This document shows positions 24,000-35,000 of a stretch of DNA of 64,000 nucleotides, one piece after another. Source of the stretch: Ailanthus altissimus (lineage: Eukaryota > Streptophyta > Magnoliopsida > Sapindales > Simaroubaceae); contig OX327683.1 in assembly GCA_946807835.1 (NCBI GenBank), positions 3,415,001 to 3,479,000 of the forward strand. The letters are read 5' to 3'. The first letter of the stretch is position 1, and the number at the start of each line of letters is the position of its first letter. The notes under the pieces were generated by a model. That model searched no databases. It had not been told where the DNA came from and saw only the letters and a list, made by a program, of their open reading frames with translations. The position numbers and the translations under genes are program-made.

Positions 24000-24520
24000 T
24001 TCTCTCTCAAAACAAAACCTAGCGAGTAAGGGCTTTGGCCTCTCTCCGGTGAAAATCCGTTTCTCCCACGAACCCTCCATCTCATCCCATCCCATCCCCT
24101 CTTTTTGAAATTTGGTTTGCTTTCTTCTTTTCGACCATCTGGGTTTTGATCTGAGGTAGGGCTTTGCACTGTCGTTGGTTCTGCACCGATCTGTTGAGAG
24201 GCTTTGTTGAGCTATCGCAATCGCTGGCCTCCACTGTGGTCGCCGGTCTCAGATGTGCCTCCATTAGTCTTCATCGGTCATCTCCAATTGTTTTCTTTGG
24301 TGAGCTTTGCTAGCTTGGCCCCTCTATGCCAACTACTAACATGCTCGCTGGTCTTAGCAATGACGTGTATTCGCTATGGGTTCCGCTAGAGACCGTTGTC
24401 CTCCACCATCGTCCTTCACCACTGGTACCCGGTCGTCGCTGTCCGGTCACTTGTACACCTGATATGATTAATGTTGGCTTTTACTTTGGTCTGGATTATC
24501 TAATAAAGTGGAGGGTTTAA
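24000..24520 (+). other. GC-richer island of unknown origin
   Basis: Base composition is clearly different from the surroundings, with a 'catcccatcccatccc' run near 24080 and C/T-rich text. Several overlapping short ORFs exist but none resembles a known protein. Plant LINEs often start with such a CT/GC-rich 5' UTR, and a LINE RNase H relic lies 0.9 kb downstream on the same strand; this link is inference only. Confidence 0.4.
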
Positions 24521-25389
24521 TTAGGTTATTTTTTAAATTTTAGAATTAAATATTTCGATTTAGGATTAAATAATTTCTCTCAAATTTTTTTTTTTTAAAG
24601 GGTGTATTTCTCTTTTTAAGATTACCTTCTTAACATAGGGTATGATTACTACTTTTTAAGAGTTTAGATTTAAGCATGTGTAATGTGTACTGAAATACTT
24701 TTGTCTCGATAATTACTTGATTGCAGCATAAAAGATCATTTGAGGTTTGTCATAATATAATATTTATGTTTAATTCTTCGATAAAATCACACTTTCCTTT
24801 TTTTTTTTATTCTTTCGTTTTTTTTTAAATCATTTTTCTTCTGTAAGATTGGAAGAAGCTTCGTCCAAATTTAAAATCTCATCTAAAATCTCTAACAGAG
24901 ACACGAACTCTTTTTTCTCTCTTCTTGTCTTAATCCAATCATCAGAACGTTTCAGTTTCTGATAGATAAAAATTTTCATTCAATTTTTTATTTAAAGGGA
25001 TAAAATATTTTATTTTATTGTTTATAAAGCTTTTACTCTTAATAAATAGGGGTAAATTGATAATTATACAGTAAAATTATCTTCTCTATTTAAATGGATG
25101 AAAAAAGTCAATAAATTAAATAAAATTAAATATTTTAAATTTAATTGAAACAAACTTAAATATTAAGTCAAACTCGTAGAATATAATTATTTTTACTTTA
25201 TTTATTTTTTTAATTTGTATGATAGCAAAAGATAGTTTTACTCTTTAAAAGATAAAATTTAACATAATTATTTTTGATAAAAGACTAGTGTGTGATAAAA
25301 GACTAGTGTGGGGACTTTTAAGATAACAATGACTAAATTGGTAATTCAAAAGTAAACAATGAAATAAATTAGTAATTTCTTGCATTATA
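24521..25389. other. No gene seen
   Basis: AT-rich; no supportable feature. It lies between the GC-rich island and the RNase H relic. Confidence 0.4.
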
Positions 25390-26275
25390 ATGAATTTAAA
25401 AATTAATGGTAAAATTATAGTTCTAATAAGTGGGTCATATGGTTTGATTGACTTCCATATTATGCTAATTTACATGGTGCTGTGTATTAAAGTTACTAGT
25501 ATGGATGCAATACATGGTGCTGTGTCTATTGACTTAGCGGAAGCTCAAGCTATTAAGAGTGGTATCAAAATAGCTTCTCGTCTTGGTTATGTTCATCCCT
25601 ATTTGGAATCTGACTCTTCAAGAGTTGTTAATTTAATTGTGTCTTCGACGAATTCTCTAGCTGAGATTAATCTTGTTATTTTAAATATTAAACATTTTAT
25701 GTCCGAGTCTAAAATTCTCGTTGTTAAGTTTGTTCTAAGAAAGGCAAACCAAGATGGTCATAATTTATTCAAAATATCTCTCTTAATGTCTTATATCGAA
25801 TAAAAATTAGGTAGGTCTCGAGTATATAAAGGTGAGTATACAACATTATCTGACAGGTTAGTCTTTTGAGTCAATGACAAGCACCCGGCCCATGACAAGT
25901 GGTATCAGAGCAGACTCAAATTCTCATTCGTATGTAGGCCCCCAAAATCGCTTCAATAAAGATTGACACATGGGATATGAGTCCCCTATCATTGGGGAAT
26001 GAGCAATACGGGTTAGGTTAGTTATTGAGTTTGAGCCACACCGTGACGAGGGCATCACGTAATTGGGAAGAAAAGAATGTCACGTCTCATATTGAATATA
26101 AATTAAGTAAGTCTTGAGTATATAAAGGTGGGTATGCAGCATTACCTAACAGATTAATCTTTTGGGTCAATGACAAGCGTACAGTCCATGACACTAAGCA
26201 AGACAGAATTAATGAGGTTCCTATCTTTGATTCATTTTGGCTGAATCTGGAAAAATTGTTTATTTTCTTCAATTA
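25390..26275 (+). pseudogene. LINE-type RNase H (RVT_3) relic, split by a TRIM
   Basis: This is the C-terminal RNase H-like domain of a plant non-LTR retrotransposon. Seen: 'DLAEAQAIKSGIKIASRLGY' (about 25528-25590), 'LESDSSRVVNLI' (about 25600-25640), 'EINLVILNIKHFM' and 'VRKANQDGHNLFK'-like text (about 25735-25775; the residue before the conserved R is L). These correspond to the AEA, ESD and RxANxxAH landmarks of the family. The frame is cut at 25786 by the TRIM element and plausibly resumes after 26193 with 'INEVPIFDSFWL'. No reverse transcriptase remains nearby. Confidence 0.75.
25787..26193 (+). mobile_element. TRIM (miniature LTR retrotransposon), 407 bp
   Basis: Complete small LTR element. 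LTR1 is 25787-25897 (111 bp) and LTR2 26078-26193 (116 bp); both start TGTC and end GACA and share 'agtatataaaggtg' and 'ttt-gagtcaatgacaagc'-type blocks. The PBS 'TGGTATCAGAGC' is at 25900-25911, two bases after LTR1. The PPT 'gggaagaaaagaa' is at 26065-26077, directly before LTR2. The internal region is 180 bp and codes for nothing. It depends on another element's proteins. Flanks are cttaa / ctaag, so a target duplication is not clear. Confidence 0.88.
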
Positions 26276-26399
26276 ATGTGTGATAATAATTTAACCAACT
26301 GATTTTATAATAGTATTTACTTTAAATAATATTTTTTTATTAAAATTAAAGTTCTAAATAATACCAAAATTATCCTTACTGTCATATTTGTTACAATTA

Positions 26400-26580
26400 A
26401 CGTAATTTCTTTTTGAAAAGTCAAATGGAAAATGAAAAGGGACGTTGAAGATAAAATGTATCTTTGATTATTTTACCCTACTTTATTCATTTACGTAATT
26501 ACGATTAAGAATAGATGTATAATTTAATAAAATAGACGGCATTACAAATAATTAGCGTATTCTTCACCTTTCTAAATTTA
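26400..26580 (+). repeat. Dispersed repeat, copy 2 (pair at 21470)
   Basis: Same orientation and order of blocks as 21470-21640; see that entry. Confidence 0.6.
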
Positions 26581-27084
26581 TTTTATATAGAAATAGTTTA
26601 TCTATGTAATATTATTTTTAAAATAACCATTTAAGGAACATTAATGTTTATACACATGAATCACTTTGAAGTAATTATTAATTAAAATTAATTTTTAATT
26701 TAGCAGCTTTTAACATTAGGCAACTTCTATTAGTCCAACAATAATAATAATACATGTACAAATGAATCATATAAAATCACTTATGCTCCAATAAGAGTAA
26801 TTATTAGTGGTATAAGAGCTAGTTTCATAGCGGGTTCGAAAAATTGTTTTGAGAGTTATAGGTGTTTAGACTAGAATAAATAGTATGCAATGATGGACCA
26901 TTATAAAAATTAATTTTTAAAGCATGTTCATTAATTTTTAAATGTGTTTAAAAAAAAAAAAAAGAAAAGAGAAAAGAAGAAGTTCATATTAATAGCATAA
27001 TTATATATTAAAAAAGAATTTTTGAAGTTGGAATTTTTATAATAAATTTGTAGAAAATTCTTATCACATGTTTATAAGAAGGAA
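26581..27084. other. No gene seen
   Basis: AT-rich, with a long A run near 26948. 'gtggtataagagct' at about 26810 resembles a decayed PBS, but no LTR was found beside it. Confidence 0.4.
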
Positions 27085-27108
27085 AATCTATGATTAGATC
27101 ATAAAGAA

Positions 27109-28117
27109 TGTTAGAAAATTAGTGATTCAATAATTTTTATTAGATAAGAATTGAAATGAATACTAAAGTGGAGAGTTACAAGGAATCTAAAATGTGTGAG
27201 ACACATATAGAGAAGTCTAGGACTTATGGAACACGAAAGGAAAAGTGAAACGGGATTTAAAAATACGAAAGAAACGAAGAAATCACAGGAGAAGCTGCTA
27301 GCGCCGCAGCACCCAAGGCTGAGCGCCACAGTGCTGGGCGCAAGAAGGGCCAATGCCACAGCACCCAAGGATGAGCGCCTTGGCACCCAGACACGTCAGA
27401 ATGTCTGTTTTAGTTCGGAATTTCGAGTTTTGAGAAGTTTTTGACTTCTAAAACAAATAGACTCTTACTCCAATAAGGAATAGGGTTAGTAGGCACAAAA
27501 TATACTCTATATAAACACTTATAAACCCTTGTTTAAAATTAAGCATCGAAGGTTTCAAGATATAACCATAAAAGAGAATAGAAGAGTTAGGTAGGCACTA
27601 AGTGCATGGTGCACTAGAGTGTAACCTTTGGGGAGTATTTTTTCTTTAGGTTCTTTGAGTGAATAAAAGAGAAACATCATAGATCCTTTTGGCTTAGATG
27701 CTCAAGTTATTATTGTGTTCCTTGTAAAAATCTCTTATGAGGAGATACTAAGAGGTCTTAGAGAGTCATGGTGATCAAGGGTAGATACTTAGAGGTTTCT
27801 ATAGGAGATACTAAGGAGTTTTGTGGGATCATTGATGATGTAATAAGATACTTAGTGATTTATATCAATAATAAGAAGCTAGATCATGGATCCTCCGTGG
27901 ACGTAGGCAAATTTAGGCCAAACCACGTATATCTTATGTCTTGTTGATTGGTTTGTTTTTTATTTTATTTTTATTGGTATATTAATCTTATGTGTTCTTT
28001 CTTATGGTGTGAGTTATGATTTTTCGCTGCGCAAAGAATAAAAAGGGTATCAAAGTTGTGACTTAGTTGATGCCATAAATGTGTTAAATTGAAGTGCATG
28101 GCGTGATATTCACAACA
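27109..28117 (+). repeat. LTR1 of the compound element
   Basis: It starts TGTTAG and ends CACAACA, 1,009 bp. It contains a GC-rich patch at about 27296-27395 with repeated 'gcgcc-cag' motifs in otherwise AT-rich DNA. Confidence 0.8.
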
Positions 28118-28165
28118 AAATATGATTGGTGAAGTAAAACGAGACTTGAAGACGTGAAGGAAGCA

Positions 28166-29190
28166 AGAAAATTGGTGATTCAATAATTTTGGTTGGACAA
28201 GAATTGAGATGAATACCAAAGTGGAGAGTCACAAGAAGTCTAGAACGTGTGAGACATGTATGGAGAAGTCTAGGACGTGTAGGACATGAAGGGGAAAGTA
28301 AAACGGGACTTAAAGACGTGAAGAAAGCAAGAAAATGCGGGATAGGCGCTACAGGGCTGAGTACTGCGGCACCCATGCTTGAGCGTCGCAGCGCCTAGGA
28401 CAGCAACCCAGTGCCGCAGTGCAACGGCGATGGGCGGGAGAAAGGCCAGCGCTGCGGCGCCTAGATGAGTTAAAATGTCTGTTTTGGTTCGAGATTTCGA
28501 GTTTTAGAAAGTTTTGGACTTTCAAAATAAGTGAACTCTTACTCCAACAAGGAATAGGGTTAGTAGGCACGAAACATACTCTATATAAACGCTTGTAAAC
28601 CCTTATTTTATGATTAAGCATATAAGGTTTAAGATGTAATCATAAGATAGAATAGAGAAGTTAGGTAGGCACTAAGTACGTGGCGCACTAGGGTGTAACC
28701 TTTGGGGAGTGTTTTTGCTTTAGGTTCTTTGAGTGAATAAAAGAGAAACACCATAGATCCTTTTGGCTTAAATGATCGGGCTATTCTTGTGTTCCCTGTA
28801 AAAATCTCTTATGAAGAGATACTAAGAGGTCTTAGGGAGTCATGGTGATCAAGGGTAGATACTTATAGGTCTCTATGGGAGATACCGAGGGGTCTTGTGA
28901 GATCATTGATGATGTAAGAAGATACTTAGTGATCTATTTCAATAATAAGAAGCTTGATCATGGATCCTCCGTGGATGTAGGCAATTTTGGGTCGAACCAC
29001 GTATATCTTATGTCTTGTTGATTAATTTATTTTCTTTGTCTTTATTGGTGTGTTAATCTTATGTGTTCTTTCTTATAGTATCAAGTTATGATTTTTTTGC
29101 TGCACATAGAATAAAATGGGTATTAAGGTTGTGGCTTAGTTGATGCTATAGGGGTGTCAAATTGAAGTGCATGGCCTGATATCCGCAACA
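28166..29190 (+). repeat. LTR2 of the compound element
   Basis: Matches LTR1 over its length, lacks the first few bases, and ends GCAACA directly before the PBS. The GC-rich patch is at about 28340-28470. Between LTR1 and LTR2 (28118-28165) is a scrap of LTR interior ('gaagtaaaacgagacttga'). Confidence 0.8.
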
Positions 29191-29205
29191 AACTGGTATC
29201 AGAAC

Positions 29206-30284
29206 TTGAGTTGAAGTCCAAACTGATATTAAAGCAATGGTTGAAGTCCAGATTGCAGAGCATAGGCGGCAGAGTCAGATTGCAGAGCTAAGGTTGTTAA
29301 CCATGGGGACTCACAAATATAAGAGAAGAACAATAAGGAAGATGATTATTTGAAAGAGAAAAATATGATGGCCTTACTGGGGAGTTTTATTTTTTGAGTA
29401 AGGATCACTCTTAAAAAGGGGACTACCAAGAAGATGACGTCATCTAGGTTCTAGTTAGAAGAATCATTCAAATTGGACACAAAATAGAGATGGAAAAAGA
29501 AGAACAATCAAGATTGAAGGGCAGATTCAAAAGGTGTGTATGGCACTCAAAGGGATAGTCCTAAGAGAAAGACAAAGATAAAATGAAAGTGAATTTGCAA
29601 GTCTGTTCAATGACTAGGCAAATACCTTGATTACATGAGAGCTTCTGGAGGAATAAGTGTTTGATGGATGAACTATTTTTGGGATCTAGGATAGTGTTTT
29701 CATATGAGTCATGGAGAATCGTTATTTATTAATTGGAGAAATTTGGCTTATGGTAAGTCATAGAAGATTGGCAGAATAAGATTAAGACTACATAGTGAAA
29801 AAGACAAGGGAGAGACTAGGGACTTCTAGATCGAAATAGAGAGATTCATGGAAGGCATAAGAAATGAATACTAAATGGGAAGCAAAAGGATCGGGGGAGT
29901 GATAATGCACAAAGGGAGGATACGTGCTTGTAGAAAAGTGCTTAGAATGGGATCAACATAGGGTTGTTGATTTGAAACAGACCATAAAGCAGCTTTTGAT
30001 ATATCACTTTGTGGCAGGGGTCGAAAGAAAATGTGTGAGAAGAGTAGCAATGGTAAGAATGTGTTTTCACCATTAAGGGTTGTGGTTATAGTGTCATTGG
30101 GACATGGAAGATCACAATATTGAACTACTCTATACATCAGCATTCAGGAATCTTTGGAGACTATAGTCGCAAGAGTCTTAGTTAAGTCTGGGACTTGACT
30201 TATAGACCGTGCTAGTGAGCATTGGTCAAGAAGGGGTGACGGTGATTAGCTTCATGGGGAGAGATTTTGAATCAAGAAGGGGTT
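29206..30284 (+). other. Internal region of the LARD-like element
   Basis: Only decayed frames are visible. One, near 29985-30075, reads 'FVAGVERKCVRRVAMVRMCFHH' in pieces up to a stop. The minus-strand copy (62.86-62.95 kb) has the same peptide with the same stop, 'FVEGVERECMRRVAMARMCFHH'. This suggests a once-translated ORF, function unknown. Confidence 0.5.
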
Positions 30285-30482
30285 TGTTAGAATATTGGTG
30301 ATTTAACAATTTTGGTTGGACAAGAATTGAGATAAATACCAAAGTGGAGAGTCACAAGAAGTCTAGAACGTGTGGGACACGTATGGAGAAGTTTAAGACA
30401 TGTGGGACATGAAAAAAAAAATAAAACGGAATTTAAAAACGTGAAAGAAGTAAGAAAACGCGGAATAGACGCTACAGAGCTG
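30285..30482 (+). repeat. LTR3, 3'-truncated
   Basis: It begins TGTTAG after the PPT and matches the first ~200 bases of LTR2. It stops in the GC-rich patch, where a second copy of the left flanking sequence begins. Confidence 0.75.
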
Positions 30483-30699
30483 GACAATCTATGATTAGAT
30501 CATAAAGAATAATCTTTAAACTCTATAAATTATTAAAAATGCTTAGGATATGCTTATAGGCTTCCACACTTAAGCATGTTAGAAGATTGTTTTAGAATTT
30601 CATTTACTACAATGATTGAAGAATTATTGTTGAAATAATAGAACAAAGACCCCTCGTATCAAAGAAAGAAGAGGCGCCTATAATAAATGAAATTATTAT

Positions 30700-30956
30700 A
30701 TTATCTCATCGTTTACCATGACTTGAACCTCAAATTTTAAGTCGGAAAAATACATATATGCTGAGTGTTTACCATTGAGTAAGTGCTCAAGTGCAATTTT
30801 GAAAGATGTTTTTTGTAATTAAAAATGTTGAGGCTTCAATTTCTTTCTTTTATTTTAGGAATATAAACACTTTGAATGGTGAGACATTTTTTTTTAACTT
30901 AATCTCTATTTGTTCGATATTTTTTTTTAATAATCATTACATAATATTTAATACAC

Positions 30957-30999
<43 letters not shown>

Positions 31000-31033
31000 C
31001 AAGTTAATATATAAAGTGATTTTGTATCTTAAC

Positions 31034-31078
<45 letters not shown>

Positions 31079-31640
31079 GATTTAAGGTTCATACAAAATG
31101 ACCATATGAATGTACAATAATAACATAAATAACCACATATGGTACATGACATTATTTTAATAATACTACAAATGTTATTTGTCTCTAATAATGCTATGTT
31201 ACTAGATGTAGATTTTTATCTTAATTTTTATAAATGTTATTGAAAAACATAAATGCACATCTCAAAGTCACTTCATAAAGTGCTTGTAACATTCATTTGG
31301 TTTTTATTTCATTGCGTTCTTTATGGTCTTAATACGCATGTAGTCATGCCAAATTCATATACTTTCTTCTAAAAGTAAAATATACATATACCGAGCATTT
31401 TAAATCCATCGTGCATCATTGACTTAATAAATTGTGATAGGATTGCAATTATCATTTAGATTTTGTTACTCATAAAATAATTATTTTCTACTCTCATTAT
31501 CTCATACCTTCTAATCTTTTGAAAATGATGAATATATAATGTGGTGGATATATTGGAGCAAATCTTAATCTTTTAAAAACGAGTTCAATGTATACTCTAA
31601 TTGATATATGGGAGAAAATCAAATAATTAAATTAGATTTT
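30700..31640 (+). repeat. Dispersed repeat family R, copy 2 (no insert)
   Basis: Same block order as the copies at 22.3 and 52.6 kb. Two long (AAT)n runs (30961-30999 and 31038-31078) occupy the place where the 50 and 52 kb copies hold a 1-kb TIR element. The 104-residue isoleucine-rich ORF here is only the microsatellite read in frame. Confidence 0.72.
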
Positions 31641-32006
31641 TTAAATTAAAATTAAAAAATTTATAAGTTTAAAAATCTGTTATTAATTTAAATTTTAATC
31701 AAACTCTAAATTTTAATTATAAATTAATTTAAATCTTAATTTAATTCTAAATTCTAATCATAATTCAAAAAAAAAAATACAACAACAATAATAAAAAAAG
31801 GAGTACAAAAATACTATAAAAATAAATATTTTTACATATTCCTAGTCATGCCTGAAAAAAAAGACAGGCAACTCGACGGACGGACGACGACTATTATAAA
31901 AATTAGGCTTCTTGACCGACGACGATTATTAAAGAAGAATTAGCTACTCAAATTTTTTTATGCCAATAGCCTTCACCTTCTTTCTTTTTCTACAACCGCC
32001 AGCACC
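31641..32006 (+). promoter_or_regulatory. Probable NRPA1 promoter and 5' UTR
   Basis: Upstream of the NRPA1 start. A TATA-like box 'attataaaaatt' lies at about 31893-31904, some 105-115 bases before the ATG. It is flanked by two copies of a GAC-rich motif ('ggacgacgacta' at about 31882 and 'gaccgacgacgat' at about 31915). A pyrimidine-rich 5' UTR (about 31970-31998) precedes 'accATGA'. The start site itself is inferred. Confidence 0.5.
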
Positions 32007-35000
32007 ATGAATCAAACAACAGAGGTATCTCAGTTTTTTTTTTTTTCTGGAAAAGAATAAAAAAATAATAAGTGTGTGTTAAGCTTGCTTGTAAATGCGG
32101 GAATTTTATTTTTTATGGCTAGTTTTGAGTTTGTTTAGTAGAGATTAATTAGTTGTTTGAATTTTGCAGGTTGCGACGGAGTCCGTGACGGCGGTGTGGT
32201 TCAGTCTCTTAACAGACGAAGAAGTTCGAAAGCATAGTTTTCTTAAGATTACAGAACCTCAATTCTTAGACCGGCTGGAAAGACCCTTACCTGGTGGATT
32301 GTATGATCCACTTTTGGGCCCACTAGATGAAACTTCAATGTAAGTCTCCCATTCATTATCTTTGGTCCTGTGCTCACAGCGTTCTCACTTCTTAAAATCT
32401 TTCTTATAATTGATGCGTAAATCACGATTTTCTATGCTTGTTAAATTTCCATTCTTTGCACTCTAATTCAATGATTTCGGATGTTATGAGTAAAGGGAGG
32501 ATATGCTCAATTATTTTTTGGTGTGCTAGGCAGGTTATGTTGATAATTTGTTGAAATAAATATGAACAGAAGTTTTGTGTATATGACTTCATTCATTTGC
32601 TTTGCGGGGAAGTATGTTATTGTTTCAGTTTACCTTACTTAATCTGTTGATAAGCTTCATTAGTTTTACTTGTTTTAAGAATAACATTAATTTTTATTAC
32701 ATAGTCCTAACACTTTCCTAAACTTAATATTTATCAAAGGATGTCATGGACAGTTGTGTTATTTTAAGCTAAATTCATTATACATACTTATTGTACATCA
32801 CTTCATCTGATAAAATTTAGAAGTAAATAACCTTATTTTGGGACAGCAATAAATATTTTGTGAATGCAAACATTATTTTTCATTGATATTTTGTAAAGTG
32901 TGTTTGATACAGTTTATTTTTCATTTTCAATGCAGTTGCAAAACATGTGGCCAACGTCAGTTTCATTGTCCGGGTCACTTTGGTCATATCGAGCTTGTTT
33001 GTCCTGTGTATAATCCTTTATTGTTCAATTTTCTTTACAATCTTCTTCAGAGGACCTGTTTCTCTTGTCATCATTTTAGAGCAGGCAGGAGTGAGGTAAT
33101 TTCACTTCATTGGTGAATAATGGAGTATTCTTTTTTGCCTCTATTTAATTACTAATGTTCTCTTTCTTTTATCTTTTTTCTCTCAATATTGATTTAAGGT
33201 TGAGAAATGTGTTTCGCAATTGGAACTTATCATAAAGGGTGATGTTGTTGCGGCCAAAAGTTTAGATTTAGACTTGTCAAGTGAAGCCTTAAATCCAGAG
33301 GATAGTAATGGTAGCCATAAATCATCATGTTCTACAGTTCATGCATGTGCAGAATACGATAATGTTAAACATTTAAAGCCACGAGACTGGACTTCCCTTC
33401 AATTTGCTGAGGCAAAGTCGGTTTTGCACAATTTTCTGAAGATCAAACCCACGCAGTGTAGGAACTGCAAAGCAAAAAATCCTTCTATTAGCAAACCAAC
33501 TTTTGGATGGATTCACATGGTATATCTTTTTATATCCTTTCTTTTTGGTTTCTCTCTAAGAAGTTGTGAATGCTTTCTCATCCTTTAGCCTGAAATCTTG
33601 AAACAAGTGGGTATTTTGGTTGAAATTGCCACTAATGAACACTCTTCAAGACATTTTTATGTTATAATTGTCATATGATTAGAGTTTTTATAGGATGTAA
33701 TGTTAATGTACCTCGACTGACCCATGTTACTGTTATACATTATACAAACATACACACCTTTTTTCTGAGGATTTACATTCTCCTTGACGTTGGGATGGAT
33801 ATTTCTGCTGTTGTGCTGTGTGTTTCGATTACATAGGATCTTGTCTCGATCATTGGAATCCCATATTTCATCTCAAAGTGGAAGAGTAAACTCATTTGGT
33901 ACTTCTGATTGTCTTGTTTCTGACTTGCACAATAAGCTTATCTAGAAGAATAACGAGAGTACGAGGGGTAAGATTGTGCAAAAATGAGAAATATCTTCAG
34001 ATTGCAAGCTCTATTGAACCCTAATTTTTTTATTTTTTTTGTGATGAAAAAAATTGTGCATTATAGACAGTAGTCTCTGACATTCATAGAGACCCACTAA
34101 GAGTTAATATTTGTTGCTTTGTTGAGTATTTGATCTATCCTGGAATTGCAGCGCCTTGACATGATTATGCTTCTACATTTTAGAATGGAATAGTATTGAT
34201 CAAAAGAATATAAAAAGCTGAAGACAAGAAAATGCAAAATAATTGTACTATTGTTAAAGGTCTTCCATGCATACATTCTTAGGGTTATATTTTATTTTTG
34301 TGTATGCATTTATACAGTTATTTTCTTGTTCTTTTTTTTTCTCTTTTATTGCGAATACAAAAACTCTCATTCCCATAAACCTTGCAAGAATCTTAAGATC
34401 AATGGGGTGCTAACCAATCATTTTTTTGTACAGACTACTTACTCACATTCACTCACTAGTTAGGACATTATGCTCCCATAGTTACTTGATCAAGCTAGAA
34501 TCAATCCTTCTCTGAGAAGCCCTTTTGGTCTCTTTCCAGCTTCTAAATTGGACTAATGTAACTAAAAATTTTCTTGTTTGCATTGGTGGCTGAAGAGTGG
34601 TATGCCGTATGCCCATATTAGAGCAAATGTAATTAGAGGATGCAATGTGGCGGAGTCATTTACTGGTGAAGGAGAGATAGAACCGGATGCAGAAGGTGCT
34701 AGTGATGTTGATACGGCTGAAACACATGCATTTGATGGTGCTTCCCCTGGAACTCAAGATACCAGGGCAAGGAAGCATCAGAAAGTTTCAGGACAAGTGC
34801 CTTATGATGTGAAAAAGCAGAGAGAGCTATTTTCTGGAGCTTTGTTGCCATCAGAGGTATGTCTTTTTTTATATGTTGGCATTAGCTTATTTTGACTGAC
34901 ATAATTGTCTATTGTAATTATAGGCATGCACAATTTTGAAACTCCATTTTACATTATCTCATTTATCACAGGCTAAAAATATAGTCAAGCAATTGTGGGA

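Larger units (their letters stand above)
27109..30482 (+). mobile_element. Compound non-autonomous LTR element (LARD-like)
   Basis: Three LTR copies and one internal region: LTR1 27109-28117, LTR2 28166-29190, PBS 29194-29205 ('TGGTATCAGAAC'), internal 29191-30284, PPT near 30271-30284 ('aagaagggg'), and LTR3 30285-30482, cut short. LTRs start TGTTAG and end CAACA. The internal 1.1 kb has no gag-pol domain that I can recognise. A second copy lies at 61.6-62.9 kb, minus strand. The arrangement LTR-LTR-internal-partial LTR points to recombination after insertion. A 25-base direct repeat borders it (27085-27109 and 30486-30510). Confidence 0.82.

Noticed and set aside
24204..24520. Overlapping short ORFs in the GC-rich island
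   Set aside because: They overlap in different frames, have no domain-like features and follow from the higher GC content.
25895..25915. Possible tRNA-Met fragment
   Set aside because: The 12 bases TGGTATCAGAGC are explained as the primer-binding site of the TRIM; no tRNA cloverleaf surrounds them.
27111..28621. Several 82-91 residue minus-strand ORFs
   Set aside because: They lie in LTR1/LTR2 of the compound element on the antisense strand and recur in each copy only because the LTRs are repeated.
30806..31120. 104-residue ORF rich in isoleucine
   Set aside because: It is produced by reading two (AAT)n microsatellites in frame; the same effect gives the ORFs at 51549-51737 and 53836-54033.
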